NCBI RefSeq assembly: GCF_005502745.1
Contig: NZ_SCNL01000012.1
Coordinates: forward strand, 79,840-143,839
Origin: Sphingomonas sp. 3P27F8
GTDB lineage: Bacteria; Pseudomonadota; Alphaproteobacteria; Sphingomonadales; Sphingomonadaceae
Direction: 5' to 3'
DNA length: 64,000 bases
In this document: one piece after another, positions 1-7,929 of the stretch
Position numbering within the stretch: position 1 is the stretch's first letter
Layout: the number at the start of each line of letters is the position of its first letter
The notes under the pieces: model-generated
The model's input: the letters and a program-made list of their open reading frames with translations, nothing else
What the model was told of the DNA's origin: nothing
The model's database searches: none
Made by a program: the position numbers and the translations under genes

Positions 1-20
1 ATACCGCGATCATCTGGACA

Positions 21-329
21 ATGGATAGCGACCAGAACTCGAGCGACGTCCTTTCGGCCACGATGGACAGCCCTCTGCCCGGGTCGCTTCTGGTCAATTG
101 GCCGCATTGGAACGGTGCACCCCGCATCGCGCCGGACCTCGCCGCCAAGATTGCAGCGATCGGCGGCAGGGTATTCGCGATGCCGGAATTGGACCCCCAA
201 TTCTACCATGCCTTCAAGGCAGATCGTCGCGCGCCGCGCACGACCTATGAGAAAGGGGACTTCGTAGAGCGCATGCAGATCGATCTCTGGTTGCACACGG
301 TCGCCGAGGCGGTGGGAGCACGCTGGTGA
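21..329 (+). CDS. Hypothetical protein, possibly 5'-truncated
   Basis: A 102-residue reading frame that I do not recognise. It is soluble-looking, with no signal peptide or membrane segment and several Trp and Pro residues (NWPHWNG near residue 26). The frame stays open upstream to the window edge, so the true start may lie outside. It ends in a GTGA overlap with the next gene, which indicates translational coupling and supports both frames being real. No function is assigned. Confidence 0.5.
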   Translation: MDSDQNSSDVLSATMDSPLPGSLLVNWPHWNGAPRIAPDLAAKIAAIGGRVFAMPELDPQFYHAFKADRRAPRTTYEKGDFVERMQIDLWLHTVAEAVGARW

Positions 330-775
330 GGGACACGCCACCCCTCGACCTCGTCTACGCCGCAGTGTTTGGCGAACCGCCCGGCACGGTGGTCGGCGCC
401 GTCCTTGGCCGCATTGAGCGCTATCTACTCGGCAACGCCACTCAATCGACCGCCCTGATGCTGTGCATCTTGGTTCGACCGTTGGACCTGCATGTCCAGG
501 CAACCACTTCTGCAACACGACAGATGCACGACGCACGACTTCTTCTGGAAAGCGAGGTGAACGCACTTCGGTCGAATGACGCCCTCATCATCGGGCAGCT
601 ACGAGCAGCGATGGTCGAGATGATGGCGGACAACGGCAGATTGCGCCGCGAACTGCTAGCGCTCAAGGTCGCGGAGCAAGGGTATCAGCGTGCGAAAATA
701 TTGTGCATTGCCGCAGCGGCGATGATGGCTCTGATTCTTGCCACTCTGGTTACGCTTAGTTTCAATAACGTTTGA
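326..775 (+). CDS. Small coiled-coil protein with C-terminal membrane anchor
   Basis: 149 residues starting at a GTG that overlaps the stop of the upstream gene (GTGA). The middle (about 60-120) is rich in Glu, Arg, Leu and Ala with heptad-like spacing, suggesting a coiled coil. The last 25 residues form one hydrophobic helix (ILCIAAAAMMALILATLVTL), so it is probably a tail-anchored membrane protein. I do not recognise the family. The coupled pair could belong to an accessory or transfer region continuing to the left, but nothing in the sequence proves that. Confidence 0.5.
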   Translation: MRDTPPLDLVYAAVFGEPPGTVVGAVLGRIERYLLGNATQSTALMLCILVRPLDLHVQATTSATRQMHDARLLLESEVNALRSNDALIIGQLRAAMVEMMADNGRLRRELLALKVAEQGYQRAKILCIAAAAMMALILATLVTLSFNNV

Positions 776-1273
776 TCGCGCCGAGCATGCTAGCCCGGCA
801 TGTAAGCGAAAGTATCGCTCCGATTGTTTTCGATCGCGCGGCTTGGGCTCCGGATCCATTCGCGATACCCTCCTGATTACGAGGCCGTTCCGTCCGCGCT
901 TTTAACTAGAAGCTGGCCGTTGCGAACTTCAAGGATGGTTAGCCTTACGGGCCGGGATGTCGCGGCGGCTGAATTTGCAAATTAGATTGGTATATCGGAG
1001 AGGAAGAGGCTCGCGATCTCCGTTTGGCGCTGGACGTCATTTGATACAGAATTTTGCGGTCAAAGCCTTTGCGCGCCATCGCCGATCGGTCGACCAACCC
1101 ATTTCGCCGCGTCGTCTTCACAGCGCGATGGCGTGGGTGATATACTTTAATCGTGTTGCTGGTTCAGGAAAGGGCCTGCTGCGGTAAATGACTGAAATGA
1201 GTGTGCGAAATAACAACCCGCGGGTTTGCAGGTCACACATCTCGCGCCGATCTATGCGCTGATCATGCACAGT
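776..1273. other. Intergenic stretch without a convincing gene
   Basis: About 500 bases. Short frames exist on the plus strand (for example 957-1187), but they are Arg-rich, lack ribosome binding sites and look like chance translations of GC-rich DNA. No tRNA, repeat or clear terminator was seen. Confidence 0.5.
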
Positions 1274-1807
1274 TCAGTCGCCGCGCCATTCGCTTAGAGC
1301 GCGGTCGTAATCTTCACGGATTTGGTCCAGCTTGCGCTGCAGCTTGGCAATTTCGGTTTCGCGTTCAACGGCAAGTTCGTGCCGTTCGCGTCGTAAGGCT
1401 TCCTCGCGATCTCGTATTGTTTCGTTTGCCCTGTTGTATATGTCGTCAGCGCGTTCGAGCGCATGTTCTGCTGCGTCGAGCTCCCGGCGGGAAGGCCTCG
1501 GTCTCTGCTTGACCGGCTTCACTTCTGACATCGCGTCAGAAGGCGCTCGCGTCGTCGTGAGTTTCGAATTTTTAGGTAGCGCGGCGAGGTGTTGCGCAGC
1601 GGTGCCTCGCGCGCGTTTGATCACTTGGCCTGGACTGGCGAGCGGCTCTTTGGTCAGCTTTGGATCGGTAACGACTTCCGCCATGCCGCGCGCGAAAAGG
1701 TTGGCGTCCGTGCCCCAGGCCTCAAGAGCAGCCTTCTGACTCGGCGCCGCGACATAAGCGTCGTGGAACCCGATCGGCGTGCAAAAAACTTTGAGGGCAC
1801 GAGCCAT
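1274..1807 (-). CDS. Conserved coiled-coil hypothetical protein
   Basis: 177 residues beginning MARALKVFCTPIGFHDAYVA. The N-terminal half is a small globular part mentioning neither motif nor signal peptide; residues about 105-170 are a highly charged helix of Arg/Glu/Ala heptads, probably a coiled coil. Similar proteins in sphingomonads are, from memory, annotated as hypothetical or loosely TolA-like. It starts 8 bases after the stop of the SDR gene and is therefore probably cotranscribed with it. A longer in-frame extension to 2734 only reads the SDR gene in the wrong frame, so I chose the ATG at 1807. Confidence 0.7.
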   Translation of the reverse strand: MARALKVFCTPIGFHDAYVAAPSQKAALEAWGTDANLFARGMAEVVTDPKLTKEPLASPGQVIKRARGTAAQHLAALPKNSKLTTTRAPSDAMSEVKPVKQRPRPSRRELDAAEHALERADDIYNRANETIRDREEALRRERHELAVERETEIAKLQRKLDQIREDYDRALSEWRGD

Positions 1808-1815
1808 GCGCGTGG

Positions 1816-2703
1816 CTAGACCACGCCGGTACCGCCGTTCGCACCAATCACACTTCCGGTGGTGAAGCTGTTCCTCTCCTCCGCCAGCGTGACGTACAGT
1901 CCGCCCAATTCGACAGGCTGTCCTGCGCGCCCGATAGGCGTGTCCTGGCCGAAGCCTTTCAACTTGCCCTCGAGTTGCCCGCCCGACACTTGCAGCGGCG
2001 TCCAGACCGGTCCCGGCGCGACTGCATTGACTCGGATCCCCTTGCTCGCGAGTTGCTTCGCAAGCCCCTTGGTGAAGATCTCGATCGCGCCCTTGGTCGT
2101 CGCATAGTCGAGCAATTCCTCGACCGGGTTGAAGGAATTGACGCTGGCCGTGTTGATGATCGTCGACCCTGGTTTCATCACCGCCGCCGCTGCCTTCGAC
2201 AGCCAGAACATCGCATAGACGTTGGTCTTCATCGTGCGGTCGAACTGCTCGTGACTGATGTCCGCGATCGATTCCCGCGCCTGTTGATAGCCGGCATTGT
2301 TGACCAAGATGTCGAGCCCGCCGAGTTCGTCCTGCGCAGCGGCGACAAGCGACACGCAGAACGATTCGTCGGTCAGGTCGCCGGGCAATTGCACCAGCGT
2401 CGCGCCGTCCGTTTCGAACACGGTCTTCAGATCGTCCGCATCCGCCTGTTCGCGCGGGTGATAGTTGATCGCGACCGCGGCGCCTTCGCGCGCAAAGGCG
2501 ATCGCCGCGGCGCGGCCGATCCCCGAATCGCCGCCAGTCACCAGCGCCTTGCGCCCGGTCAGCCGGCCGGTCCCGACATAACTTTCCTCGCCGCTGTCCG
2601 GCACCGGGTCCATGTCGCGTTGCAGGCCGGGCCACTCCTGCGGCTGTTCGGCAAAGCCGTTGCTGTGGAACTTGTCCTGTGGGTCGATCAGCGCGTCGGT
2701 CAT
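1816..2703 (-). CDS. SDR family oxidoreductase, general stress type
   Basis: 295 residues. It is a short-chain dehydrogenase with a Rossmann fold: the nucleotide-binding motif TGGDSGIG is near residue 57, NNAG follows, and the YATTK catalytic Tyr/Lys pair lies near residue 200 with the Ser in TASVNSFN. The roughly 45-residue N-terminal extension before the fold is typical of the YghA/GSP39 subgroup, NAD(P)-dependent stress proteins of unknown substrate. The ATG at 2703 is chosen because AAGGAG lies 7 bases upstream; the frame also runs further upstream without a ribosome site. It is probably first in an operon with the coiled-coil gene downstream. Confidence 0.9.
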   Translation of the reverse strand: MTDALIDPQDKFHSNGFAEQPQEWPGLQRDMDPVPDSGEESYVGTGRLTGRKALVTGGDSGIGRAAAIAFAREGAAVAINYHPREQADADDLKTVFETDGATLVQLPGDLTDESFCVSLVAAAQDELGGLDILVNNAGYQQARESIADISHEQFDRTMKTNVYAMFWLSKAAAAVMKPGSTIINTASVNSFNPVEELLDYATTKGAIEIFTKGLAKQLASKGIRVNAVAPGPVWTPLQVSGGQLEGKLKGFGQDTPIGRAGQPVELGGLYVTLAEERNSFTTGSVIGANGGTGVV

Positions 2704-2885
2704 GCGAAACTCCTTCGCGTCGCCAACCGCGCAAGCGCGATTTTGTTCATCAGGGTGGCCGGCAAGGAAGTATGAGCGCACGACGAGCGCATTTCAGGCC
2801 GAGGAACTGGTCATCGATGACCAAACTTGGGGCGCAATCTCGCGAGCCGTCGCATCTGGACGATCACTTGCCGCGTTGAGCGCTT

Positions 2886-3605
2886 ATGAAAGCGGTAGTC
2901 GGAACTGCAGGCTGGAGCATCGCGCGTGATCTAGCCGCGGCCTTTCCTCGAGAAGGGTCCTCGCTTGAGCGGTACGCCAAGGTTTTTCATGGGGTTGAAG
3001 TAAATTCGTCGTTTCACCGACCTCACCGGGCATCCACCTGGGCCAAATGGGCGTCCAGCGTCTCCGATGACTTTCGCTTTGCTGTTAAAATCCCCAAGAC
3101 GATCACGCATCAGAGTAGACTGGTCGATGTCGATGCGCTGATCGAGGAGTTTGCCACCGAGGTCGGCGCGCTCGGGTCGAAGCTAGCGATTGTTCTGGTG
3201 CAGCTGCCGCCAACGCTGGTCTTTGACCCGCCTATGGCCCGCAGATTCTTCGAAAAGCTTCGCAATTCAATCGCCGCACACGTCGTTTGCGAACCGCGCA
3301 ACGCCACCTGGTTCGAAGAAGCAGCCGACGACATGCTCATACGACTGCGCGTTGCGCGCGCAGCAGCCGACCCAGCGCTCAGTGAAGTGGCCGCGGTTCC
3401 AGGGGGTTGGCGAGAGATCGAATATTGGCGTTTGCACGGGTCGCCGGTGATGTATCGCTCGTCATACGCCGACGAAGACATCAGCAAGTACGCGCGGAAG
3501 ATCAAGTCAGCCTCGAACAAAGGGACCGACAGCTGGTGCATGTTCGACAACACGGCTCGTTCGGCCGCCCTGCACAACGCCCTCTCGCTGATCGAAAGAG
3601 TTTGA
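2886..3605 (+). CDS. DUF72 domain-containing protein (YecE family)
   Basis: 239 residues matching the DUF72/YecE family throughout, a TIM-barrel-like fold of unknown biochemical activity. Recognisable elements are the N-terminal VGTAGWS, the YAKVFHGVEVNSSFHRPH segment, FRFAVKIPKTITH, the VQLPP strand and a C-terminal MFDNTARSAALHNA. The length is normal for the short DUF72 subgroup. It is divergent from the SDR gene, with about 180 bases between. No function beyond the family can be inferred. Confidence 0.85.
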   Translation: MKAVVGTAGWSIARDLAAAFPREGSSLERYAKVFHGVEVNSSFHRPHRASTWAKWASSVSDDFRFAVKIPKTITHQSRLVDVDALIEEFATEVGALGSKLAIVLVQLPPTLVFDPPMARRFFEKLRNSIAAHVVCEPRNATWFEEAADDMLIRLRVARAAADPALSEVAAVPGGWREIEYWRLHGSPVMYRSSYADEDISKYARKIKSASNKGTDSWCMFDNTARSAALHNALSLIERV

Positions 3606-3916
3606 AAAGTGCTGGCTGCATGCCTGCCAAGCGACGTGGCGATCAAAATCCTAGGCGCATCGGACGCAGACGCTGCGAGCGTTTCCCCGACGTCGACGGC
3701 GATGCGCTCGACCGTGGGTGATAGCTGGACAGGTCTAAGCCGTGCGCGTGCGCACCTACAGCAGCTTTGATTCGTGACACCGAACGCGGGTGAAGATCCA
3801 CTGGGATGGCGGTGGGTGGTCCGACAATCGTGTCAACTTAGATCAATATAGATGCGCGGTTTGGACCCATCCAGAACATCGGCACGTTCGAAGCGTGAAG
3901 CCTCAAGGATACTGAT
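3606..3916. other. Intergenic stretch, nothing recognised
   Basis: 310 bases between the DUF72 gene and the hydrolase gene. It contains only a 33-codon Arg-rich frame near 3620. No promoter consensus or hairpin terminator stood out. Confidence 0.4.
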
Positions 3917-4714
3917 ATGAACACCGCCGCTGCTCGAGCAATCGAGCCGCCTTCAGCTTTTCTCGCGCTGACCGAACTGCCACGGACCATAGGCGACATC
4001 AGCGCATTCGCATTGGCTGCGCCGATACTTGCAGCCGCGCCGAGCGGCGACGGCCACGCCGTCCTCGTGATCCCCGGATTTACCGCCGGGGATATGTCGA
4101 CAACCATTCTCCGGCACTATCTCGAAAGTCTCGGCTACGACAGCCGCACCTGGGATCTCGGTCCCAATCTCGGACCAAAGGCCACGGGTCGCAATGGTGC
4201 GAAACTGGTCGATCGGCTCAAGACGATTTACGACGAAACGGGCGCAAAGGTCAGTGTCGTCGGCTGGAGCCTCGGTGGCGTGATGGCCCGGCAGATCGCT
4301 CGCACAGCGCCACATCTGGTGCGCCAGGTGATTACGCTCGGTTCGCCGTTCACCGGCGATCCGCGCGCCTCGACCGTGTGGCGAAGCTATCAATTTCTTA
4401 GCGGCCAGCGATTGAGCGATCCGAGTGTGAGGCGCCAGCTGCGTGAAAGCAGATTGGCGCCGCCCGTCCCATCGACCGCCATCTACACCCGCGACGACGG
4501 TGTCGTTGCCTGGCAAAATTGCATCGAGCCGGCCAGCGCCGAAACAGATAATATCGAAGTGCGCGGCAGCCATTGTGGTCTCGGCGTCAATCCCGCGGTG
4601 CTTTATGCTGTAGCCGATCGGTTGGCGCAGAAGGCAGACGACTGGCGACCCTTCGAGCGGTCTGGTCTTCGTGCCTGGGTGTATCCCGCCTCAGCTGATG
4701 AAGTGGCGAGTTGA
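3917..4714 (+). CDS. Alpha/beta hydrolase, lipase-like
   Basis: 265 residues. The nucleophile elbow is GWSLGG with Ser at about 118; the acid is Asp in YTRDDG (about 193) and the catalytic His lies in GSHCGLG (about 219), so the full triad is present. VIPGF near residue 51 is the oxyanion strand. The arrangement, with GSPF after the elbow and a short lid, resembles triacylglycerol-lipase or PGAP1-like hydrolases. There is no signal peptide, so it is probably cytoplasmic. The substrate is unknown. AAGGA precedes the start, and a small gene follows one base after the stop. Confidence 0.85.
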   Translation: MNTAAARAIEPPSAFLALTELPRTIGDISAFALAAPILAAAPSGDGHAVLVIPGFTAGDMSTTILRHYLESLGYDSRTWDLGPNLGPKATGRNGAKLVDRLKTIYDETGAKVSVVGWSLGGVMARQIARTAPHLVRQVITLGSPFTGDPRASTVWRSYQFLSGQRLSDPSVRRQLRESRLAPPVPSTAIYTRDDGVVAWQNCIEPASAETDNIEVRGSHCGLGVNPAVLYAVADRLAQKADDWRPFERSGLRAWVYPASADEVAS

Positions 4715-4715
4715 T

Positions 4716-4889
4716 ATGGCCAACCGGCAACGAACCAAAGCTGACGACATAACCAGCGGATCAAGACCGCAGGATACCGCCAAGCCGTCGGCGTCGGCTC
4801 GGGTGTCGTCAGATGATCCGCATAAGGTCGAGAAAATCGCCAAGGCCGGCCGAGCCGATTTCGACCCAAATGACGAGAACGAAGGATAG
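4716..4889 (+). CDS. Small hydrophilic hypothetical protein
   Basis: 57 residues, highly polar and probably disordered (ADDITSGSRPQDTAKPSAS, then DPHKVEKIAKAG). The ATG lies immediately after the stop of the hydrolase gene, so the two are probably cotranscribed. I do not recognise it. Longer starts upstream would overlap the hydrolase. Confidence 0.5.
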   Translation: MANRQRTKADDITSGSRPQDTAKPSASARVSSDDPHKVEKIAKAGRADFDPNDENEG

Positions 4890-5123
4890 GTCTCAATCGT
4901 TTTCGAGGGCGTTAGGCGTCCTCAAAAGCGGCAGAAAAGCTCGTGTGGCGAATAGCTTGCCCGACTTCCGCGCCCTCCTCTACAGCGGGAAATAATCATA
5001 ATAGCGAACGTACCCAGTTGGCGACTTAACCAACGTTTCACCCGCACATCGCGCCCGCCACGCGTTGGCCGCGCCTAATCGAAAACATTCGTATTATAGC
5101 AGGTTAGTTTGGTCTCTACGCAC

Positions 5124-5148
5124 GGAACGTAGCCTCGGTCGTGCTGTT
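5124..5148 (+). promoter_or_regulatory. Putative EcfG (general stress sigma) promoter
   Basis: GGAAC at 5124-5128 and GTT at 5146-5148 with a 17-base gap match the alphaproteobacterial EcfG pattern GGAAC-N16/17-cGTT. It sits about 30 bases before the GTG start of the DUF4142 lipoprotein gene, the right distance for its promoter. DUF4142 proteins are often stress-induced in this class. Confidence 0.55.
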
Positions 5149-5181
5149 GTCGAGCAATACGCCAAAAAATTCGAGGCCGAC

Positions 5182-5811
5182 GTGATTGCTCTTACCGTCA
5201 AGAAATCAATGTTCAGCAGCGTGCTGATCGCATTGAGCCTGTCGGCTTGCCGTGACCCCAGCGTCCAACGAACTGATTCCGGCACGCAATCGTTTTCGCC
5301 AACGTCGCCGTCGATCAAATCGGGCGACGTCACGGGCGACCTACAAAACGTCACCGTTCCCGCTCCGACGGCGCCGGATTTTGCCGCAATCCTCGCCACC
5401 GCCGACGCTTTTGAGATCAAGGTATCCCAACTCGCGGTGTCGAACGGCGCGTCCCCCGCGATTAAAGACTTTGCCCAAAGAATGGTCGCGGACCACCAAG
5501 CGTCAACAATCCGATTGCAGGCCGCCCTGCGGAGGGACGGTTTGAAACCGCCGACGCCGACGCTCACGGCGGAGCAGTTGCAGATCTTGAAGCAATTAAG
5601 CGCAAAGCGGGGATCGGACTTTGATAGCGCGTACCTGACAAGCCAGGAGAATGCCCACCTCGGGACGCTCGCGACCCTCAAGACCTATGCCAAAAAAGGC
5701 CCGGGCTCGGCGCTCAACCAATATGCCTATGATCTGATCACTATCGTCAGCGGGCATCTGACGATGCTCAGAAACATCATGCGTCAGAACACGACAATCC
5801 GCCCGGGATAG
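5182..5811 (+). CDS. DUF4142 domain lipoprotein
   Basis: 209 residues. The GTG start has GAGG 5 bases upstream and gives a proper lipoprotein signal (Lys-Lys, a hydrophobic stretch, then the lipobox LSAC), so I prefer it to the ATG at 5209. After a Ser/Thr/Pro-rich linker, the C-terminal about 135 residues are the DUF4142 helical bundle (FAQRMVADHQAST and the HLGTLATLKTYA region), a ferritin-like fold of unknown role in the periplasm or outer membrane. A second DUF4142 gene lies at 31978. The EcfG-type promoter just upstream suggests stress control. Confidence 0.8.
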   Translation: MIALTVKKSMFSSVLIALSLSACRDPSVQRTDSGTQSFSPTSPSIKSGDVTGDLQNVTVPAPTAPDFAAILATADAFEIKVSQLAVSNGASPAIKDFAQRMVADHQASTIRLQAALRRDGLKPPTPTLTAEQLQILKQLSAKRGSDFDSAYLTSQENAHLGTLATLKTYAKKGPGSALNQYAYDLITIVSGHLTMLRNIMRQNTTIRPG

Positions 5812-5869
5812 CGCCGCAAACCGTGGAGCATCAAGGATAAAACTTCGCATCAGCTGGCAGGAGGTCAAC

Positions 5870-6055
5870 GTGACAGACTTCAATAATTTTCCGACTTATG
5901 CGTGGGCGGCGGTGATTATAGGCGGACCATTGTTGCTAGCCATTGCCGTGCTGATCGCAAAGTTCAAAAACGGGGCCAAGCATGAGGGATTGGATGTCAA
6001 GGACGGCAGCCTGAAGGCTGCTCCACCGACGGACCAGCCGACACGTCATCGATAG
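5870..6055 (+). CDS. Small single-pass membrane protein
   Basis: 61 residues starting at GTG with a strong AGGAGGT site upstream. Residues about 10-32 form one transmembrane helix (AWAAVIIGGPLLLAIAVLIA), followed by a charged tail. The family is not recognised. It lies 58 bases after the DUF4142 lipoprotein gene and may share its transcript. Confidence 0.6.
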   Translation: MTDFNNFPTYAWAAVIIGGPLLLAIAVLIAKFKNGAKHEGLDVKDGSLKAAPPTDQPTRHR

Positions 6056-6280
6056 ATGTGTCGATAAGTCAGTCGCCCAGATACGGGGCCGTCAGCGTAA
6101 TTACGGCGATCCCATTCGGTCGCATCCTGCGTCATGGCTAGGTTCAGCGAAGAGCAAGCGTCACGCTTTCGATCTGCTGATGCAGCGCGCTCGTCAGGCC
6201 GTGAAAATGGTCATGGCGCTCGGATGCGCGCCTCACCACCGCAGTTGATCGATACGCGCCCCTTCTCTCGCAAATCCATC

Positions 6281-6502
6281 TTAGGGACTGCCCGTCATAG
6301 CCGCTTTTGCAGCCCGCAGGCTTAACAATTGGGCCGTCTTGTCGCTCAGCGTCGATCGCTTCCATGTGCTCAGGTCTGTCCGGATGTAATCCGCGACCGC
6401 GCGCAGTTCGCGCCAACTTGGTTCGCGAGCCGCCGCGATGCAATCGACGACCGGGCGCGGTATCATTGACCGGGGCCTGTTCTCACTTTGCTTTTGTGCC
6501 AT
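6281..6502 (-). CDS. Small hypothetical protein
   Basis: 73 residues with helical, charged character (ELRAVADYIRTDLSTWKRST). It lies 20 bases after the stop of the conserved small gene at 6523, so the two probably form an operon. I do not recognise the family. Opposite-strand frames here (6134-6325, 6307-6585) have no ribosome site and look like shadows. Confidence 0.5.
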   Translation of the reverse strand: MAQKQSENRPRSMIPRPVVDCIAAAREPSWRELRAVADYIRTDLSTWKRSTLSDKTAQLLSLRAAKAAMTGSP

Positions 6503-6522
6503 CGTCGCGCCGCCCGTCGCGC

Positions 6523-6738
6523 TTAGCGCGCATCCAAGCGTTTGAGTGCATCGAGTACCTCACTGACCGGGACCGGTCGCAGTAGCTCAGGCGGCTTGCG
6601 AAGGGTTGGCTCAGACCGGACCGCAAAAGCATCCGAAGCCCAGGACGCGAGTATCGAGCGTTTCACTTCGGGCTCGAGCTGCGGGTGATGGACGAGATCG
6701 TTCGGACCGCCGAGTGGTCCGCAAAAATGAACCGACAT
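6523..6738 (-). CDS. Conserved small hypothetical protein
   Basis: 71 residues. The start at 6738 is supported by a long purine-rich GGAGAGGAGA site 2-11 bases upstream. The core EPEVKRSILASWASDAFAV followed by LRKPPELLRPVPVSEVLDAL resembles a small family of unknown function that I recall from sphingomonads and rhizobia (ILASWASDA motif with a C-terminal DALKRLD). It is downstream of the Hsp20 gene in the same direction and may be heat- or stress-coexpressed. Confidence 0.65.
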   Translation of the reverse strand: MSVHFCGPLGGPNDLVHHPQLEPEVKRSILASWASDAFAVRSEPTLRKPPELLRPVPVSEVLDALKRLDAR

Positions 6739-6838
6739 TCTCTCCTCTCCGAAATAAGCGTTCCTGGCGCGGCCAGTCAGCGCTACAGCCGTCATGCGCA
6801 GTGCAGCCCGCCCGACAGCTGCCGGGCGGGCGGCATCG

Positions 6839-7315
6839 TTACGCTGCTTCGCGATCTTCCCGCGGAGCTTCGAGCCGGTCATTTGCGGCGGTCGCCGTCG
6901 TCCCGATCTCGATCTTGCGCGGCTTCATCGCTTCGGGAATTTCCCGCTTGAGCGCGATACGCAGCAACCCGCTGTCGAAGCTGGCTTCCTGCACGACAAC
7001 GAAATCGGCGAGCTGAAACCGGCGTTCAAACGCGCGGGTCGCGATGCCGCGATGAAGGTAGCGACCGGCGTCGCCGTCGTCCGCGCGGCTGCCCTTGACG
7101 GTCAGCTGATTGTTCTGTGCAACAATCTCGATCTCGTCGGGCCGAAACCCTGCCACGGCCAGGGTGATGCGGTACTGGTCTTCGCCCTGCTGCTCGATAT
7201 CGAAGGGCGGGTAGCTGTCCGTGTCTGCCCGAGCGCTCGTCTCGAGCAGGTCGAACAGTCGATCGAATCCAACGGTGGAGCGCCGGTACGGTGCGAAGTC
7301 GAAATTGGTCCTCAT
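6839..7315 (-). CDS. Small heat shock protein Hsp20/alpha-crystallin
   Basis: 158 residues, an ATP-independent holdase chaperone. The N-terminus MRTNFDFAPYRRSTVGFDRL is typical of proteobacterial IbpA-like proteins. The alpha-crystallin domain follows: ITLAVAGFRPDEIEIVAQNNQL, then ASFDSGLLRIALKREIPE with the conserved G-L motif, then a short polar tail. The ATG at 7315 has GGAGGA upstream; two in-frame ATGs further up would destroy the ribosome site and the ROSE-like leader. Expression is probably controlled by that leader. Confidence 0.92.
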   Translation of the reverse strand: MRTNFDFAPYRRSTVGFDRLFDLLETSARADTDSYPPFDIEQQGEDQYRITLAVAGFRPDEIEIVAQNNQLTVKGSRADDGDAGRYLHRGIATRAFERRFQLADFVVVQEASFDSGLLRIALKREIPEAMKPRKIEIGTTATAANDRLEAPREDREAA

Positions 7316-7321
7316 ATCCAA

Positions 7322-7375
7322 ATCCTCCATTGAGCAATCTGAGCACAAGGAGCACCGGGAGAGAGCCGGTGCCCT
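7322..7375 (-). promoter_or_regulatory. Putative ROSE-type RNA thermometer in the hsp20 leader
   Basis: Directly upstream of the Hsp20 start the transcript contains TTGCT (7337-7333), a short loop, and the Shine-Dalgarno GGAGGA (7328-7323). This fits the ROSE signature UYGCU pairing with AGGA. Just upstream is a 7-bp GC-rich hairpin, GCACCGG/CCGGTGC (7352-7372). ROSE elements of this form control small heat shock genes in alpha- and gammaproteobacteria by melting at high temperature. I folded it by eye only. Confidence 0.65.
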
Positions 7376-7542
7376 CAGTCTAATGCCGGACCGAGATTCG
7401 CGTCCGACGCCCGTCAGATATTTTTGGAAGAACCCGGTTCAAGAGGGGTGGCGAAAAAAATTTTTCGGCGCTGCTCGATATCTTGAAAGGCCTTCGACGG
7501 AAGGGCTTCGTCAGGAATCCACAGGGTGATCAAGCAGCTGTT

Positions 7543-7736
7543 TCAGCGCGCTTTCCCAACGCTAACGAATGCTTCGGCGCCTTCCCATTTTCCGGAAAGA
7601 CCGGGCACTTCGTCAAGTTGACGAAGCGCGTCAAACCGCCCCCGCTCCTCGCGATATCTGGCGATCTCGAAGCCGGGCCCTGCAACGCTGGTACTGCATC
7701 GAGTTGCTCGGCAGTCGCGGTGTTCAGATCGATCAT
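7543..7736 (-). pseudogene. ComEA-like helix-hairpin-helix protein, frameshifted
   Basis: The first frame (ATG at 7736) encodes MIDLNTATAEQLDAVPALQG, the standard start of a ComEA-type HhH DNA-binding domain, then loses the family sequence. The next frame continues it exactly: PGFEIARYREERGRF, then LRQLDEVPGLSGK, ending at 7543. Joining them needs one extra G or C in the GC run near 7674-7680, so a single-base deletion (or base-calling error) splits the gene. The intact product would be about 64 residues. Confidence 0.7.
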
Positions 7737-7929
7737 GGCTTTGCATAATCATAATACCGGTCATGCGCGAGAGAGCGAGAATCGGCCGCCGCCTTCGCTT
7801 GGTCATGGATGCCCGAATTGATCCTGCGCATTGTGATTTTGGTCTGATGCCATATCGGACATGGGGACCAATAAAAAGTTGACCTTGAAACCGCGCCTGT
7901 CCGCTATTGGACGATAGGGCGAAGCGGAG

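Noticed and set aside
1808..2734. N-terminal extension of the minus-strand frame ending at 1274
   Set aside because: It overlaps the well-supported SDR gene in another frame and has the Arg-rich composition of an out-of-frame shadow; only the part from 1807 is coding.
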